Shown here: positions 25,977 to 34,800 of the stretch, one piece after another
Layout of the letters: each line of letters starts with the position of its first letter
How positions within the stretch are numbered: position 1 is the first letter of the stretch
NCBI GenBank assembly: GCA_905234125.1
Contig: CAJOGQ010000019.1
Coordinates: 1 to 37,038 of the forward strand
Source: an uncultured Bacteroidaceae bacterium
GTDB lineage: Bacteria > Bacteroidota > Bacteroidia > Bacteroidales > Bacteroidaceae
Direction: 5' to 3'
DNA length: 37,038 bases
Notes under the pieces: generated by a model
Told to the model about the DNA's origin: nothing
Databases searched by the model: none
The model's input: only the letters and a program-made list of their open reading frames with translations
Translations under genes and position numbers: made by a program

Positions 25977-28118
25977 TTGGACGTAATCACCACATATTTG
26001 CCCGTCACCGACCCGACTTGGATTTTCTTCCTCGTGCTCTGCGTGATTTTGTTTGCTCCTATGATTTTCAGCAAACTCCACATTCCCCATATCATCGGAA
26101 TGATTCTGGCTGGTGTGCTGATTGGTGAGAACGGCTTCAACATCCTGGCACGCGACGCCTCTTTTGAGCTGTTTGGCAAGGTGGGCATCTACTTCATCAT
26201 GTTCTTGGCAGGTTTGGAGATGGACATGCAAAACCTGAAGCAGAACCGCACGAAAGGCGTCATCTTTGGCATCATCACCACCTTCTTCCCCTTCGTTTTG
26301 GGTTTCGTGGCAGGTTATTACTTCCTCGACTACAGCCTGTTGGCCTCCCTTCTGTTGGCCTGCATCTTTGCTTCCCACACGCTGGTGGCCTACCCTATCG
26401 TGGGACGCTACGGACTCAGCAATGCCCCTTCTGTCACCATCTCTGTGGCGGCGACGATGATAGCCCTGCTCTCTGCCCTGCTCTTCTTGGCAGGCATTGC
26501 TGGCACCATCAGAGGGACAGGCGACGTGTGGTTCTGGCTGTTCTTTGCTGTAAAAGTGGCCGTCTATCTCTTTGGCATGTTCTTCCTCCTGCCACGCCTC
26601 ATCCGTGTGTTCTTCAGGAAATATAGCGACCCCGTCATCCAATTCACCTTCACGCTGGCAGTCGTGTTCCTCTCTGCCGCCACAGCCGAGCTCTGCGGAC
26701 TGGAAGGCATCTTTGGGGCGTTCCTTTCAGGCTTGGTACTCAATCGCTTTGTGCCCAACACCTCGCCGTTGATGAGTCGCATCGAGTTTATCGGCAATGC
26801 CATTTTCATTCCCTACTTCCTGATTGGCGTGGGCATGTTGGTGAATGTGGCGCCGATGTTCCGTGAAGGCAAGGCCGCAGTAGTGGTGACCATCATGGTG
26901 GTGGCTGGCACATTGTCAAAATACATAGCAGCGTACATCAGCCGAAAACTATTCCACATGACCCGTGCAGAGGGCGTGATGATGTTTGGCTTGACGGAGG
27001 CGCATGCCGCTGGTGCATTGGCGATGGTGATGGTGGGTTTGAAATTGGAGACAGCGCCAGGTGTGCCCCTCATGAACAACGCCGTGCTGGATGGTGTGGT
27101 GATGATGATTCTCATCTCGTGCATCATCTCCTCCATCGCCACAGACCAAGCCGCCAAGAAGTTGAAGGTGCAGGGCGACAGTACCAACAAGAAGACGCGA
27201 AGAGACAGTACGGCTCTCGACGACGAGAAGATTCTCATCCCCATCAACGAACCCAGCAATATCGGCACGCTCATGTCCACCGCCTTCATGATGCGCAACC
27301 GCCAACTGAACCGTGGACTCATCTGCCTCAACATCATCAACGATGCCGACCTCAGCGAGAAGACACAGGCACATAGCCGTGAGTGCTTAGAGATGGCCAC
27401 TCGGCTCGCTTCGGCTGCCGATGTGCCTGTGCAGACCCAGACGCGACTCGCCGTCAACTTCGCCACAGCCACCATCCACGCCCTGCGTGAGAACGATGCA
27501 AGCGAATTGCTCATTGGCCTGCATCGCCAGCGCCACAAAGGGGATTCTTTCCTCGGACTCTTTGCCCAAGGACTCATCGATGGCCTCATGCGCCAAATCA
27601 TCATCGTCAACCTGCACATCCCTGCCAACACCATCCGCAAGATTGTGGTGGCTGTGCCTGAAAAGGCTGAATACGAACGTGGCTTCTATCGATGGATCAA
27701 CCGCTTGGCACGTATGGCTGAGGATCTTGGCTGCCAGATGGTGTTCTATGCACCAGAAGCGACCAACGACCTCATCTTCAGATATATGCGTGAACGTCAC
27801 AAGAGCGTGCGCGACGACTACGAGATTCTCGATTCGTGGAACGACTTCCCAGCCTTGCGCCACGAAATCAACCCCGACCAGCTCCTCGTGGTGGTCACAG
27901 CCCGTCGAGACAGTATCTCCTACCAGAGTTCATTCGCCAAACTGCCCCATCAGCTCCAGCAAGACTTCACCAACACCAGCCTCATGCTCATCTACCCAGA
28001 CCAGCAGGAGCAGACCAACGCACACAATGCCTTCACCGATCCCAATCGCCACAATGCCATCAGCAGTTCCTCACGCATCGGCAAGTGGCTCAGCAAGTGG
28101 ATTGGCGAGATGGGTTAA
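25977..28118 (+). CDS. Kef-type cation:proton antiporter with C-terminal cytoplasmic domain
   Basis: A 713-residue membrane antiporter of the CPA2/Kef type (monovalent cation for proton). About 12 transmembrane helices fill residues 10-410, with LHIPHIIGMILAGVLIGENG, FLAGLEMDMQNLK and SHTLVAYPIVGRYGL as family blocks. The C-terminal 300 residues are soluble and resemble tandem universal-stress-protein-like domains (KILIPINEPSN, KIVVAVPEKAEYERG). The TTG at 25977 (reading DVITTYLPVTDPTW) is preferred. The ATG at 25863 would add 38 residues encoded by the heptamer inverted repeat and lies upstream of the -7 element. The frame is otherwise intact. Confidence 0.9.
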   Translation: MDVITTYLPVTDPTWIFFLVLCVILFAPMIFSKLHIPHIIGMILAGVLIGENGFNILARDASFELFGKVGIYFIMFLAGLEMDMQNLKQNRTKGVIFGIITTFFPFVLGFVAGYYFLDYSLLASLLLACIFASHTLVAYPIVGRYGLSNAPSVTISVAATMIALLSALLFLAGIAGTIRGTGDVWFWLFFAVKVAVYLFGMFFLLPRLIRVFFRKYSDPVIQFTFTLAVVFLSAATAELCGLEGIFGAFLSGLVLNRFVPNTSPLMSRIEFIGNAIFIPYFLIGVGMLVNVAPMFREGKAAVVVTIMVVAGTLSKYIAAYISRKLFHMTRAEGVMMFGLTEAHAAGALAMVMVGLKLETAPGVPLMNNAVLDGVVMMILISCIISSIATDQAAKKLKVQGDSTNKKTRRDSTALDDEKILIPINEPSNIGTLMSTAFMMRNRQLNRGLICLNIINDADLSEKTQAHSRECLEMATRLASAADVPVQTQTRLAVNFATATIHALRENDASELLIGLHRQRHKGDSFLGLFAQGLIDGLMRQIIIVNLHIPANTIRKIVVAVPEKAEYERGFYRWINRLARMAEDLGCQMVFYAPEATNDLIFRYMRERHKSVRDDYEILDSWNDFPALRHEINPDQLLVVVTARRDSISYQSSFAKLPHQLQQDFTNTSLMLIYPDQQEQTNAHNAFTDPNRHNAISSSSRIGKWLSKWIGEMG

Positions 28119-28142
28119 CCAGCCATTCGGCGAAGTCTCGTC

Positions 28143-28174
28143 ATAACGTAATAACGAAATAACGTAATCTCGAT
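28143..28174. repeat. 8-bp tandem repeat ATAACGTA
   Basis: ATAACGTA, ATAACGAA, ATAACGTA and a diverged ATCTCGAT follow each other in exact 8-bp phase, filling the spacer before the LolD-like gene (start 28177). Confidence 0.75.
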
Positions 28175-28176
28175 AA

Positions 28177-29004
28177 ATGATAACTCTCCAAAACATCACC
28201 AAATCCTTTGGCACCCTCCAAGTGCTCAAAGGCATCGACCTCCACATCGACAAGAGCGAAGTGGTCAGCATCGTGGGACCGTCAGGAGCAGGCAAGACCA
28301 CCCTGCTCCAAATCATGGGCACCCTTGACACCCCTGACACAGGTTCCGTATGCGTGGACGGCATCGACGTGACCCGCCTCAAAGACAAAGACCTTGCCCG
28401 CTTCCGCAACCAGAAGCTCGGTTTCGTCTTCCAGTTCCACCAGCTCCTGCCTGAATTTACGGCTTTAGAGAACGTGTGCATCCCAGCCCTCATCGCAGGG
28501 AAGAGCAAGAAGCAGGCCACTGAACGCGCCAAGGAACTGCTCGACTTCCTCAACCTCAGCGATCGCGCAAAGCACAAACCTGCCGAACTCTCAGGTGGAG
28601 AAAAACAGCGGGTGGCTGTGGCTCGTGCCCTCGTCAACAACCCCTCCATCATCCTTGCCGACGAACCCTCTGGTTCGCTCGACTCCAAGAACAAGGCTGA
28701 ACTCCATCAGCTCTTCTTCGACCTGCGTGACCAGTTCGGACAGACCTTCGTCATCGTCACACACGACGAGACCCTATCCCAACTCACAGACCGTACCATC
28801 CACATCAAGGACGGACTCATCGACGCCCAAACTGATGCGCTCAACTTCATCGACTCCCCCATCACTCAACCCTCCCCCGTGCTCGGAGGTTTCCCTTCCG
28901 AGCCCCTCCTAACCCTCAACTCTAAACCCTCAACTCTAAACCCCTCATCCGACAATGGCAGCACTACAACTGGGCAAGCGGAATCAACTGAAAGTCTTGC
29001 GTAA
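28177..29004 (+). CDS. LolD-like ABC transporter ATPase with repeat-derived C-terminal tail
   Basis: A 275-residue ATP-binding subunit of the LolD/MacB type. Walker A GPSGAGKT is at residues 34-41, the signature LSGGEKQR at 138-145, Walker B IILADEP at 158-164, and the switch histidine is in VIVTHDE. LolD proteins end near residue 216-220 (HIKDGLID). The further 55 residues here are encoded by a GC-rich hairpin and two 14-bp repeats and then run 50 bases into the next gene, so the tail looks acquired. No permease gene is adjacent, so the lipoprotein-release partner must be elsewhere. It is co-oriented with, and overlaps, the S1-protein gene. Confidence 0.9.
   Translation: MITLQNITKSFGTLQVLKGIDLHIDKSEVVSIVGPSGAGKTTLLQIMGTLDTPDTGSVCVDGIDVTRLKDKDLARFRNQKLGFVFQFHQLLPEFTALENVCIPALIAGKSKKQATERAKELLDFLNLSDRAKHKPAELSGGEKQRVAVARALVNNPSIILADEPSGSLDSKNKAELHQLFFDLRDQFGQTFVIVTHDETLSQLTDRTIHIKDGLIDAQTDALNFIDSPITQPSPVLGGFPSEPLLTLNSKPSTLNPSSDNGSTTTGQAESTESLA
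28881..28940. repeat. Hairpin and two 14-bp repeats in the LolD tail
   Basis: GCTCGGA (28881-28887) pairs with TCCGAGC (28897-28903). Then CCCTCAACTCTAAA is repeated exactly at 28913-28926 and 28927-28940. On the minus strand the unit is TTTAGAG plus TTGAGGG, the same heptamer as in the spacers at 30716 and 31784. Confidence 0.8.
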
Positions 29005-29692
29005 GAAAGAACACGGGGTTTACCTCGAAGGTGGCGACATAGGCGACATCCTGTTGCCCAAACGCTACGTGCCCCAAGGAACCAAGATAGGCGACATCCT
29101 CGACGTCTTCCTCTATCTCGACCAAGAGGAACGCCTCGTGGCCACCACTGAGCATCCCCTCATCGAGGTGGGACAATTCGCCTACCTCGAATGTACCTGG
29201 ACCAACGAATACGGTGCCTACCTCAACTGGGGACTGATGAAAGACCTCTTCTGCCCCTTCCGTGAGCAGAAAGTGCGCATGCAACGTGGCCAGCGCTATC
29301 AGGTCTATTGCTACATCGACGACAAGACCTATCGCATCGTCTGTTCCAGCAAGATAGAGAAGTTCCAGAAGGCCATTGCTGAGCAGGGGCAAGGAGCAAC
29401 AGGTAAGGGGCAAGGAGCAAGGAGCAAAGGGCAAGAGGACATGCCAGCCGACCGTCGTGTCCTCATCGGCGACTTCTCCACCCGTCTTTTCGAGCACCTC
29501 AAACTCTCCGAGAAAGGCTTCACCCCCTACCACGACAAGTCGCCAGCCGAAGACATCTATGCCACCTTTGGTGTGAGCAAGAAAGTCTTCAAGCAAGCCG
29601 TAGGCGACCTCCTCAAGCGTGGCCTCATCCAAATCCTGCCCAACGGCATCGAACTGACCATCCAAGGCAAAGCCACAGGCGTAGAAGAATAA
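28955..29692 (+). CDS. CvfB-like S1 RNA-binding protein, apparently lacking the third S1 domain
   Basis: A 245-residue protein of the CvfB/YitL family, usually three S1 domains and a winged helix. Here residues about 5-65 ([32 protein letters not shown]) and 70-138 ([38 protein letters not shown]) are the first two S1 domains. The winged helix is about 180-235 ([31 protein letters not shown]). In relatives a third S1 domain (the KTDLGFK and NEIFQPL blocks) lies between. It is missing here and replaced by a linker, [17 protein letters not shown], encoded by an exact heptamer array. The frame is open throughout. Two S1 domains may still bind RNA, but altered function is likely. Confidence 0.85.
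   Translation: MAALQLGKRNQLKVLRKKEHGVYLEGGDIGDILLPKRYVPQGTKIGDILDVFLYLDQEERLVATTEHPLIEVGQFAYLECTWTNEYGAYLNWGLMKDLFCPFREQKVRMQRGQRYQVYCYIDDKTYRIVCSSKIEKFQKAIAEQGQGATGKGQGARSKGQEDMPADRRVLIGDFSTRLFEHLKLSEKGFTPYHDKSPAEDIYATFGVSKKVFKQAVGDLLKRGLIQILPNGIELTIQGKATGVEE
29387..29435 (+). repeat. Seven exact-phase heptamers inside the CvfB-like gene
   Basis: Units GGGCAAG, GAGCAAC, AGGTAAG, GGGCAAG, GAGCAAG, GAGCAAA and GGGCAAG follow without a gap over 49 bases. They encode residues 145-161, exactly where the third S1 domain is missing. Confidence 0.9.
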
Positions 29693-29819
29693 CGTAGGTG
29701 ATAATTTTAATGTGACAATTGTGACAAAGGAAAGGGGCATTTTTGCGTGGTATTGTACAAAAAACATTAAAAAAAGCAGTTTTTGGGGTTTGGGGACAGA
29801 GTATCAGCAAAATAAACGC

Positions 29820-29827
29820 TAACTTTG
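29820..29827 (+). promoter_or_regulatory. -7 element of the FKBP pair
   Basis: TAACTTTG is a consensus -7, giving a leader of about 40 bases. A TTTG at 29789-29792 is 27 bp away, longer than usual. Confidence 0.55.
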
Positions 29828-29872
29828 CATGATTTTGTGCATTAAAAGCAATCATTAAACAATAAAGACAAA

Positions 29873-30715
29873 ATGAAAAAAATGATGATGATGGCAGCTT
29901 CAGTAGCTGTGGCTGCCATGACTATGGTTTCTTGCGACAACAATGCAAGTAGTAATCTTAAGGATGAAGTGGACACGATCGCTTATGACCTCGGCGTGGC
30001 TCAGTCTGAGGGTCTGAAGCAGTACATGACTTACCAGCTTGGTGTGGACTCGACTTACATCGACGAGTTCATTAAGGGTATGAAGGAAGGTGCTGTGAAC
30101 GAGACTGACCCCAAGAAGGAGGCTTACATGAAGGGTCTCGAGATTGGTCAGCAGGTTCAGCAGATGGCCAAGGGTCTGAGTCAGCAGATTTATGCTGATG
30201 ACTCCACGAAGTCTGTGAATGTGAAGAACATCGTGGCTGGTCTGGTGGCTGGTCTGAAGGGTACGGAGACAATGACGGCTGAGGAAGCTGGAAATATCTT
30301 TAACGAAAAGTTGGCCAATCGTCTCTATGGCGAGAACAAGACGGCTGGTGAGAAGTATCTGGCAGAGAACAAAAAGAAGGAAGGCGTGAAGACTACTGCC
30401 AGCGGTTTGCAGTACAAGGTGCTGGTTGAGGGTACTGGCGAACTTCCATCTGACACGGCTAAGGTGCAGGTAAATTACGAGGGTAAGCTGATTGACGGAA
30501 CTGTGTTCGACAGCAGCTACACTCGCAATGAGCCTTTCACAGTTGACTTGGCTCGTGGTGGTGTCATCAAGGGCTGGATTGAGGTGCTGAAGATGATGCC
30601 TGCTGGTTCGAAGTGGGAAGTGACCATTCCTCAGGAGCTCGGCTATGGTTCTCAGAACATGGGTCAAATCAAACCTTACTCTACACTTATTTTCACCATC
30701 GAAGTGCTGAAGTAG
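29873..30715 (+). CDS. FKBP-type peptidyl-prolyl isomerase lipoprotein (FkpA/Mip-like)
   Basis: A 280-residue folding catalyst. The leader MKKMMMMAASVAVAAMTMVSC gives a lipid-modified cysteine at 21. Residues about 35-165 form the helical FKBP_N dimerisation region (DTIAYDLGVAQSEGLKQYM). The FKBP domain covers about 175-280 with TTASGLQYKVLVEGTGELP, VNYEGKLIDGTVFDSSYTR and GSKWEVTIPQELGYGSQ, including the active-site aromatic and aspartate positions. It acts in the periplasm or at the outer membrane. It is the first gene of a tandem pair with the 30749 gene, to which it is clearly related. Confidence 0.93.
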   Translation: MKKMMMMAASVAVAAMTMVSCDNNASSNLKDEVDTIAYDLGVAQSEGLKQYMTYQLGVDSTYIDEFIKGMKEGAVNETDPKKEAYMKGLEIGQQVQQMAKGLSQQIYADDSTKSVNVKNIVAGLVAGLKGTETMTAEEAGNIFNEKLANRLYGENKTAGEKYLAENKKKEGVKTTASGLQYKVLVEGTGELPSDTAKVQVNYEGKLIDGTVFDSSYTRNEPFTVDLARGGVIKGWIEVLKMMPAGSKWEVTIPQELGYGSQNMGQIKPYSTLIFTIEVLK

Positions 30716-30743
30716 TTTAGAGTTAAGAGTTTAGAGTATAGAG
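30716..30743 (+). repeat. Heptamer spacer between the two FKBP genes
   Basis: TTTAGAG, TTAAGAG, TTTAGAG and TATAGAG follow one another immediately after the stop codon of the first FKBP gene and end five bases before the next ATG. Confidence 0.75.
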
Positions 30744-30748
30744 GAAAA

Positions 30749-31783
30749 ATGAAAAAGATAATCATATTGACAATGGCAGCGTTTGCAATGGCAAGCGCTG
30801 CTGTTGCGCAGACAGAGACTAAGGATTCTGTCTGGGCAGCGAAAGAGGCTGCCAAAGCCAAGAAGGTGCAGGATGCTGCTGACCTGAAGGCTTTCAAGGA
30901 GAAACAAAAGGCTGACCTCGTCGCTTTCATCGAGGCGCAGAAAACAGGCGTAAAGGCTGCTGCATCTACAGAAGAGTTCAAGTTGGAGAAGCCGACATTG
31001 ACCACTCCTGCCGACTCGATGGCTTACCTCTTTGGTGTGGCTCAGTCAACAGGTCTGAAGGACTTCATTTCCAAGCAGTTTGGCGTGGACGATGAGCATC
31101 TCAACCGCTTTGCTGAGGGTGTGCTCTATCGTACAAATGTTGACCCTGAGGACAAGGATCAGAATGCTTACTTGGCTGGTAATCAGATTGGCAGCCAGGT
31201 TCTTCAGATGACCAAGCAGTTCTCAGACGACTACTATTCAGCCGACCCAGGTCAGAGCATCGATAGGAAGCTTGTTGCCAACGGCATCCTCGCCGGTTTG
31301 TTGGGACAGAGCATCATGCCTCCAGTCAATGCCAGTCAGGAGTTCCAGACGAAGATGACTGCCCGTCAGGAAGCCAACAAGGAGAAACTTTATGGTGCGA
31401 ACCGTGAGGCAGGCGAGAAGTTCCTCGAAGAGAACAAGACCAAGCCGGGTGTGGTTTGCACAGCCAGCGGTTTGCAGTACAAGATTCTCACTGAGGGAAC
31501 AGGTGCGAAGCCTACTGCTTCTCAGAAGGTGAGCGTGGACTATGAGGGCCGCCTCATCGATGGCACCGTGTTCGACAGCAGTTACAAGCGTGGTCAGCCA
31601 GCCACTTTTGGCGTGAAGCAGGTGATTGCAGGATGGACGGAGGCTCTTCAGCTGATGCCTGTGGGTTCGAAGTGGGAACTTTACATCCCCTATCAGCTGG
31701 CCTACGGAGATCGTGAGCAGAGCAAGGACATCAAGCCTTATTCAGCCCTGATCTTCACCGTTGAACTGAAAGGAATCGAATAG
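30749..31783 (+). CDS. FKBP-type peptidyl-prolyl isomerase, periplasmic
   Basis: A 344-residue paralogue of the preceding FKBP. The signal peptide MKKIIILTMAAFAMASAAVAQ has no lipobox cysteine, so the product should be soluble and periplasmic. A lysine/alanine-rich, probably coiled segment (about 25-75, AAKEAAKAKKVQDAADLKAF) is extra compared with its neighbour. The FKBP_N region follows (DSMAYLFGVAQSTGLKDFI) and the FKBP domain from about 234 (TASGLQYKILTEGTG, VDYEGRLIDGTVFDSSYKR, GSKWELYIPYQLAYGDR). The tandem arrangement suggests gene duplication with one copy lipid-anchored and one free. Confidence 0.93.
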   Translation: MKKIIILTMAAFAMASAAVAQTETKDSVWAAKEAAKAKKVQDAADLKAFKEKQKADLVAFIEAQKTGVKAAASTEEFKLEKPTLTTPADSMAYLFGVAQSTGLKDFISKQFGVDDEHLNRFAEGVLYRTNVDPEDKDQNAYLAGNQIGSQVLQMTKQFSDDYYSADPGQSIDRKLVANGILAGLLGQSIMPPVNASQEFQTKMTARQEANKEKLYGANREAGEKFLEENKTKPGVVCTASGLQYKILTEGTGAKPTASQKVSVDYEGRLIDGTVFDSSYKRGQPATFGVKQVIAGWTEALQLMPVGSKWELYIPYQLAYGDREQSKDIKPYSALIFTVELKGIE

Positions 31784-31800
31784 TATAGAGTTTAGGGTTT
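31784..31800 (+). repeat. Heptamer spacer before the DUF2723 gene
   Basis: TATAGAG, TTTAGGG and the start of a third unit follow directly after the stop codon, the same heptamer type as at 30716-30743. Confidence 0.6.
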
Positions 31801-31803
31801 AAT

Positions 31804-34800
31804 ATGAAAAAATATAATATTGTCAATAACGTCGTGGGATGGGTGGTGTTTGCCATCGCGGCCTTCACCTATTGCTCCACGATTGAACCCACGGCCAGTT
31901 TCTGGGACTGTCCTGAGTTCATCACCACAGCCGCCAAATTGGAGGTAGGTCACCCCCCTGGCGCACCTTTCTTCATGCTGTTTGGTAATCTCTTCTCGCT
32001 CTTTGCCAGCGATGCGACGCAGATTGCCAAGATGATTAACACGATGAATGCCCTGCTGAGTGCTGGCTGTATCTTGTTCCTCTTCTGGAGCGTGACCCAT
32101 CTGGCCAAGAAACTCTTGGTGAAAGACGGTGCGGAACCCTCTGTGGGTCAGTTGCTTGCCGTGATGGGTAGTGGTATTGCAGGTGCCCTCATCTACACAT
32201 GGTCAGACACCTTCTGGTTCTCGGCTGTGGAGGGTGAGGTCTATGCTTTTTCCAGTTTCTTCACCGCATTGGTATTCTGGCTCATCCTGAAATGGGAAGA
32301 CAATGCCGACCAACCTCATTCTGACCGTTGGCTCGTGTTCATCGCCTATTTGGTGGGACTCTCCATCGGTGTGCACCTTTTGAACTTGCTTTGTATCCCA
32401 GCCATCGTGCTCGTCTATTATTATAAGATGAGTAAGAACCCAACAGGAAAGGGTTCCTTGCTCGTGCTGGGTGTGTCAGTCATCATCGTGGCAGCTGTGC
32501 TCTATGGTATCGTGCCAGGCATCGTGAAGATTGGCGGTTGGTTCGAGTTGCTGTTTGTCAATGAGTTAGGTATGCCCTACAACATCGGCCTCTACATCTA
32601 CCTCACCCTGCTCACCATCGCTTTGGTGTGGGCATTGTGGGAGACGACCAAGGCTGTGAGCGAGAAGCGCATGTACATCTCGTTCATTGTCTGCACAGGC
32701 CTCTTGGGTATTCCATTCTACGGACACGGTGTCGCTTCTGTAGTGATTGGTATCATCGTCTTGGGCATTATTGCAGGCGTGCTCTTCTTCACCAAGAAAG
32801 CCACTCCTCGCATCCTCAATACAGCCATCCTCTGCATGACACTGATGACCGTCGGATATAGCTCTTACGCAGTCATCGTCATCCGTTCCACAGCCAATCC
32901 TCCAATGGATCAGAACTCCCCAGAGGATGTGTTCACATTGGGTGAATACTTGGGTCGTGAGCAGTATGGTGACCGTCCCCTCTTCTTTGGTCAGACCTAC
33001 AAATCACAGCCAGAGATCAAGGACAATGGAGATGGAACTCTCTCCTACGCTACTGAAAAGGGAGCACCCGTCTATCAGCGCAAGGACAAGGAGAACGAGA
33101 GCGAGAAGGATGAGTATGTGAAGATTCGCGACAAGTTCACGCTCAAGTACCCATCCAACCAGAGCATGCTCTTCCCTCGCATCTATAGCGATGATCCCAA
33201 TCATGTGCAGGCCTACGAGTCTTGGTTGGGCACGGTGAGCTACCATTCTGTCGAATACAGGATTCCTGGTCGTGAAACCCAAACCATCGAGATTCCTGGG
33301 CAGGTGGACAACATCCGCTTCTTCCTTTCCTATCAGATGAACTGGATGTACTGGCGCTACTTCATGTGGAACTTCGCAGGCCGTCAGAACGATATTCAGG
33401 GCAATGGAGAATTGGAACACGGAAACTGGCTTTCAGGCTTCTCGTTCCTCGACAATACACGTCTGGGCGACCAAGACCTGTTGCCGTCTGACCTAAAGAA
33501 CAACAAGGGACACAATGTCTTCTTTTGCCTTCCACTCATCCTCGGTCTGATTGGCTTCTTCTGGCAGGCATTCCGTGACCGGAAGGGTATTCAGCAGTTC
33601 TGGGTGGTGTTCTTCCTCTTCTTCATGACCGGTATTGCCATCGTCCTCTACCTCAACCAGACCCCTCTCCAGCCACGTGAACGTGACTACGCATACGCAG
33701 GTTCGTTCTATGCGTTCTCCATCTGGTGTGGTCTTGGCATTGCAGGCATCTACGAACTCTTGGGCAAGTGGCTCTCCAAGAAGATGGAGAAGCGTATGGC
33801 AGGCATCATTGCTGGTGCTGTGGGTCTTGTTCCCGCTGTGGCTGTACCTGCTCAGATGGTGAGCCAAACATGGGACGACCACGATCGCAGCGATCGTTAC
33901 ATGTGTCGCGACTTCGGTCTGAACTACTTGGAGACCATCCCTCACGATGGTGTCATCTACACCAATGGCGACAACGACACCTTCCCACTTTGGTATAATG
34001 AAGATACAGAAGGAAATCGTACAGATGTGCGCGTCTGCAACCTCTCTTATCTGCAGACTGACTGGTACATTGACCAGATGAAGCGTCCTGCTTACTCAGG
34101 GGAGAATCAGTCCAGCCCACTGCCCATTTTGTGGAAACGCTACCAATACACGGCAGGCAAGCATGAGATGATTGACGTGAACCCAGAAGTGGGAGGAGGA
34201 ATGACCGTCAAGGACATCGTCCAGCAGCTGACAGAACAAGACTCTGCTCTGGCCAAGCGTCTGTGGGGCGAGAATCCTTTCGAACTGAAAGATGCCATCC
34301 AGCATTTCGTTCTTCACGAGTATGACAGTGAAGGTCTTCCAGAAGGAGTGCTTCAGCAGGTCAAGGCCATTCCAGCATGTCTGCCCAGCGACACCCTCTT
34401 TGTCACCGTCGATAAGGAAGCCGTGCGTCGTTCTGGCATGATGCTCATGGGCGACTCCATCCCCGACCAGATGGTCATCAGCCTCAAGGGGCAGGGACGT
34501 GTGCAGAAGAACTTCATGATGATGCTTGAGATGATTGCCCAAACAAACTTCTCACGTCCTCTCTACATGTCCACCACGGTGGGAGCCAGCAACTTTGGCA
34601 ACCTGTGGCGTCACTTCATTCAGGAGGGTATGGCTTGGCGCATCAGTCCTTACACCTTCGAGGAGAACACGCAGAATTACGGCATTGTTCATTCTGTCAT
34701 CGACACCGAAAAGGCTTACGACAACATGATGAACAAGTACCACTATGGCAACTTGAAGCAACGTGACCTCTACATCGACGAGACCACCATGCGCATGTGC

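Noticed and set aside
25947..26642. 231-codon antisense ORF in the antiporter gene
   Set aside because: Antisense shadow rich in His, Glu and Gln, as expected opposite a membrane-protein gene.
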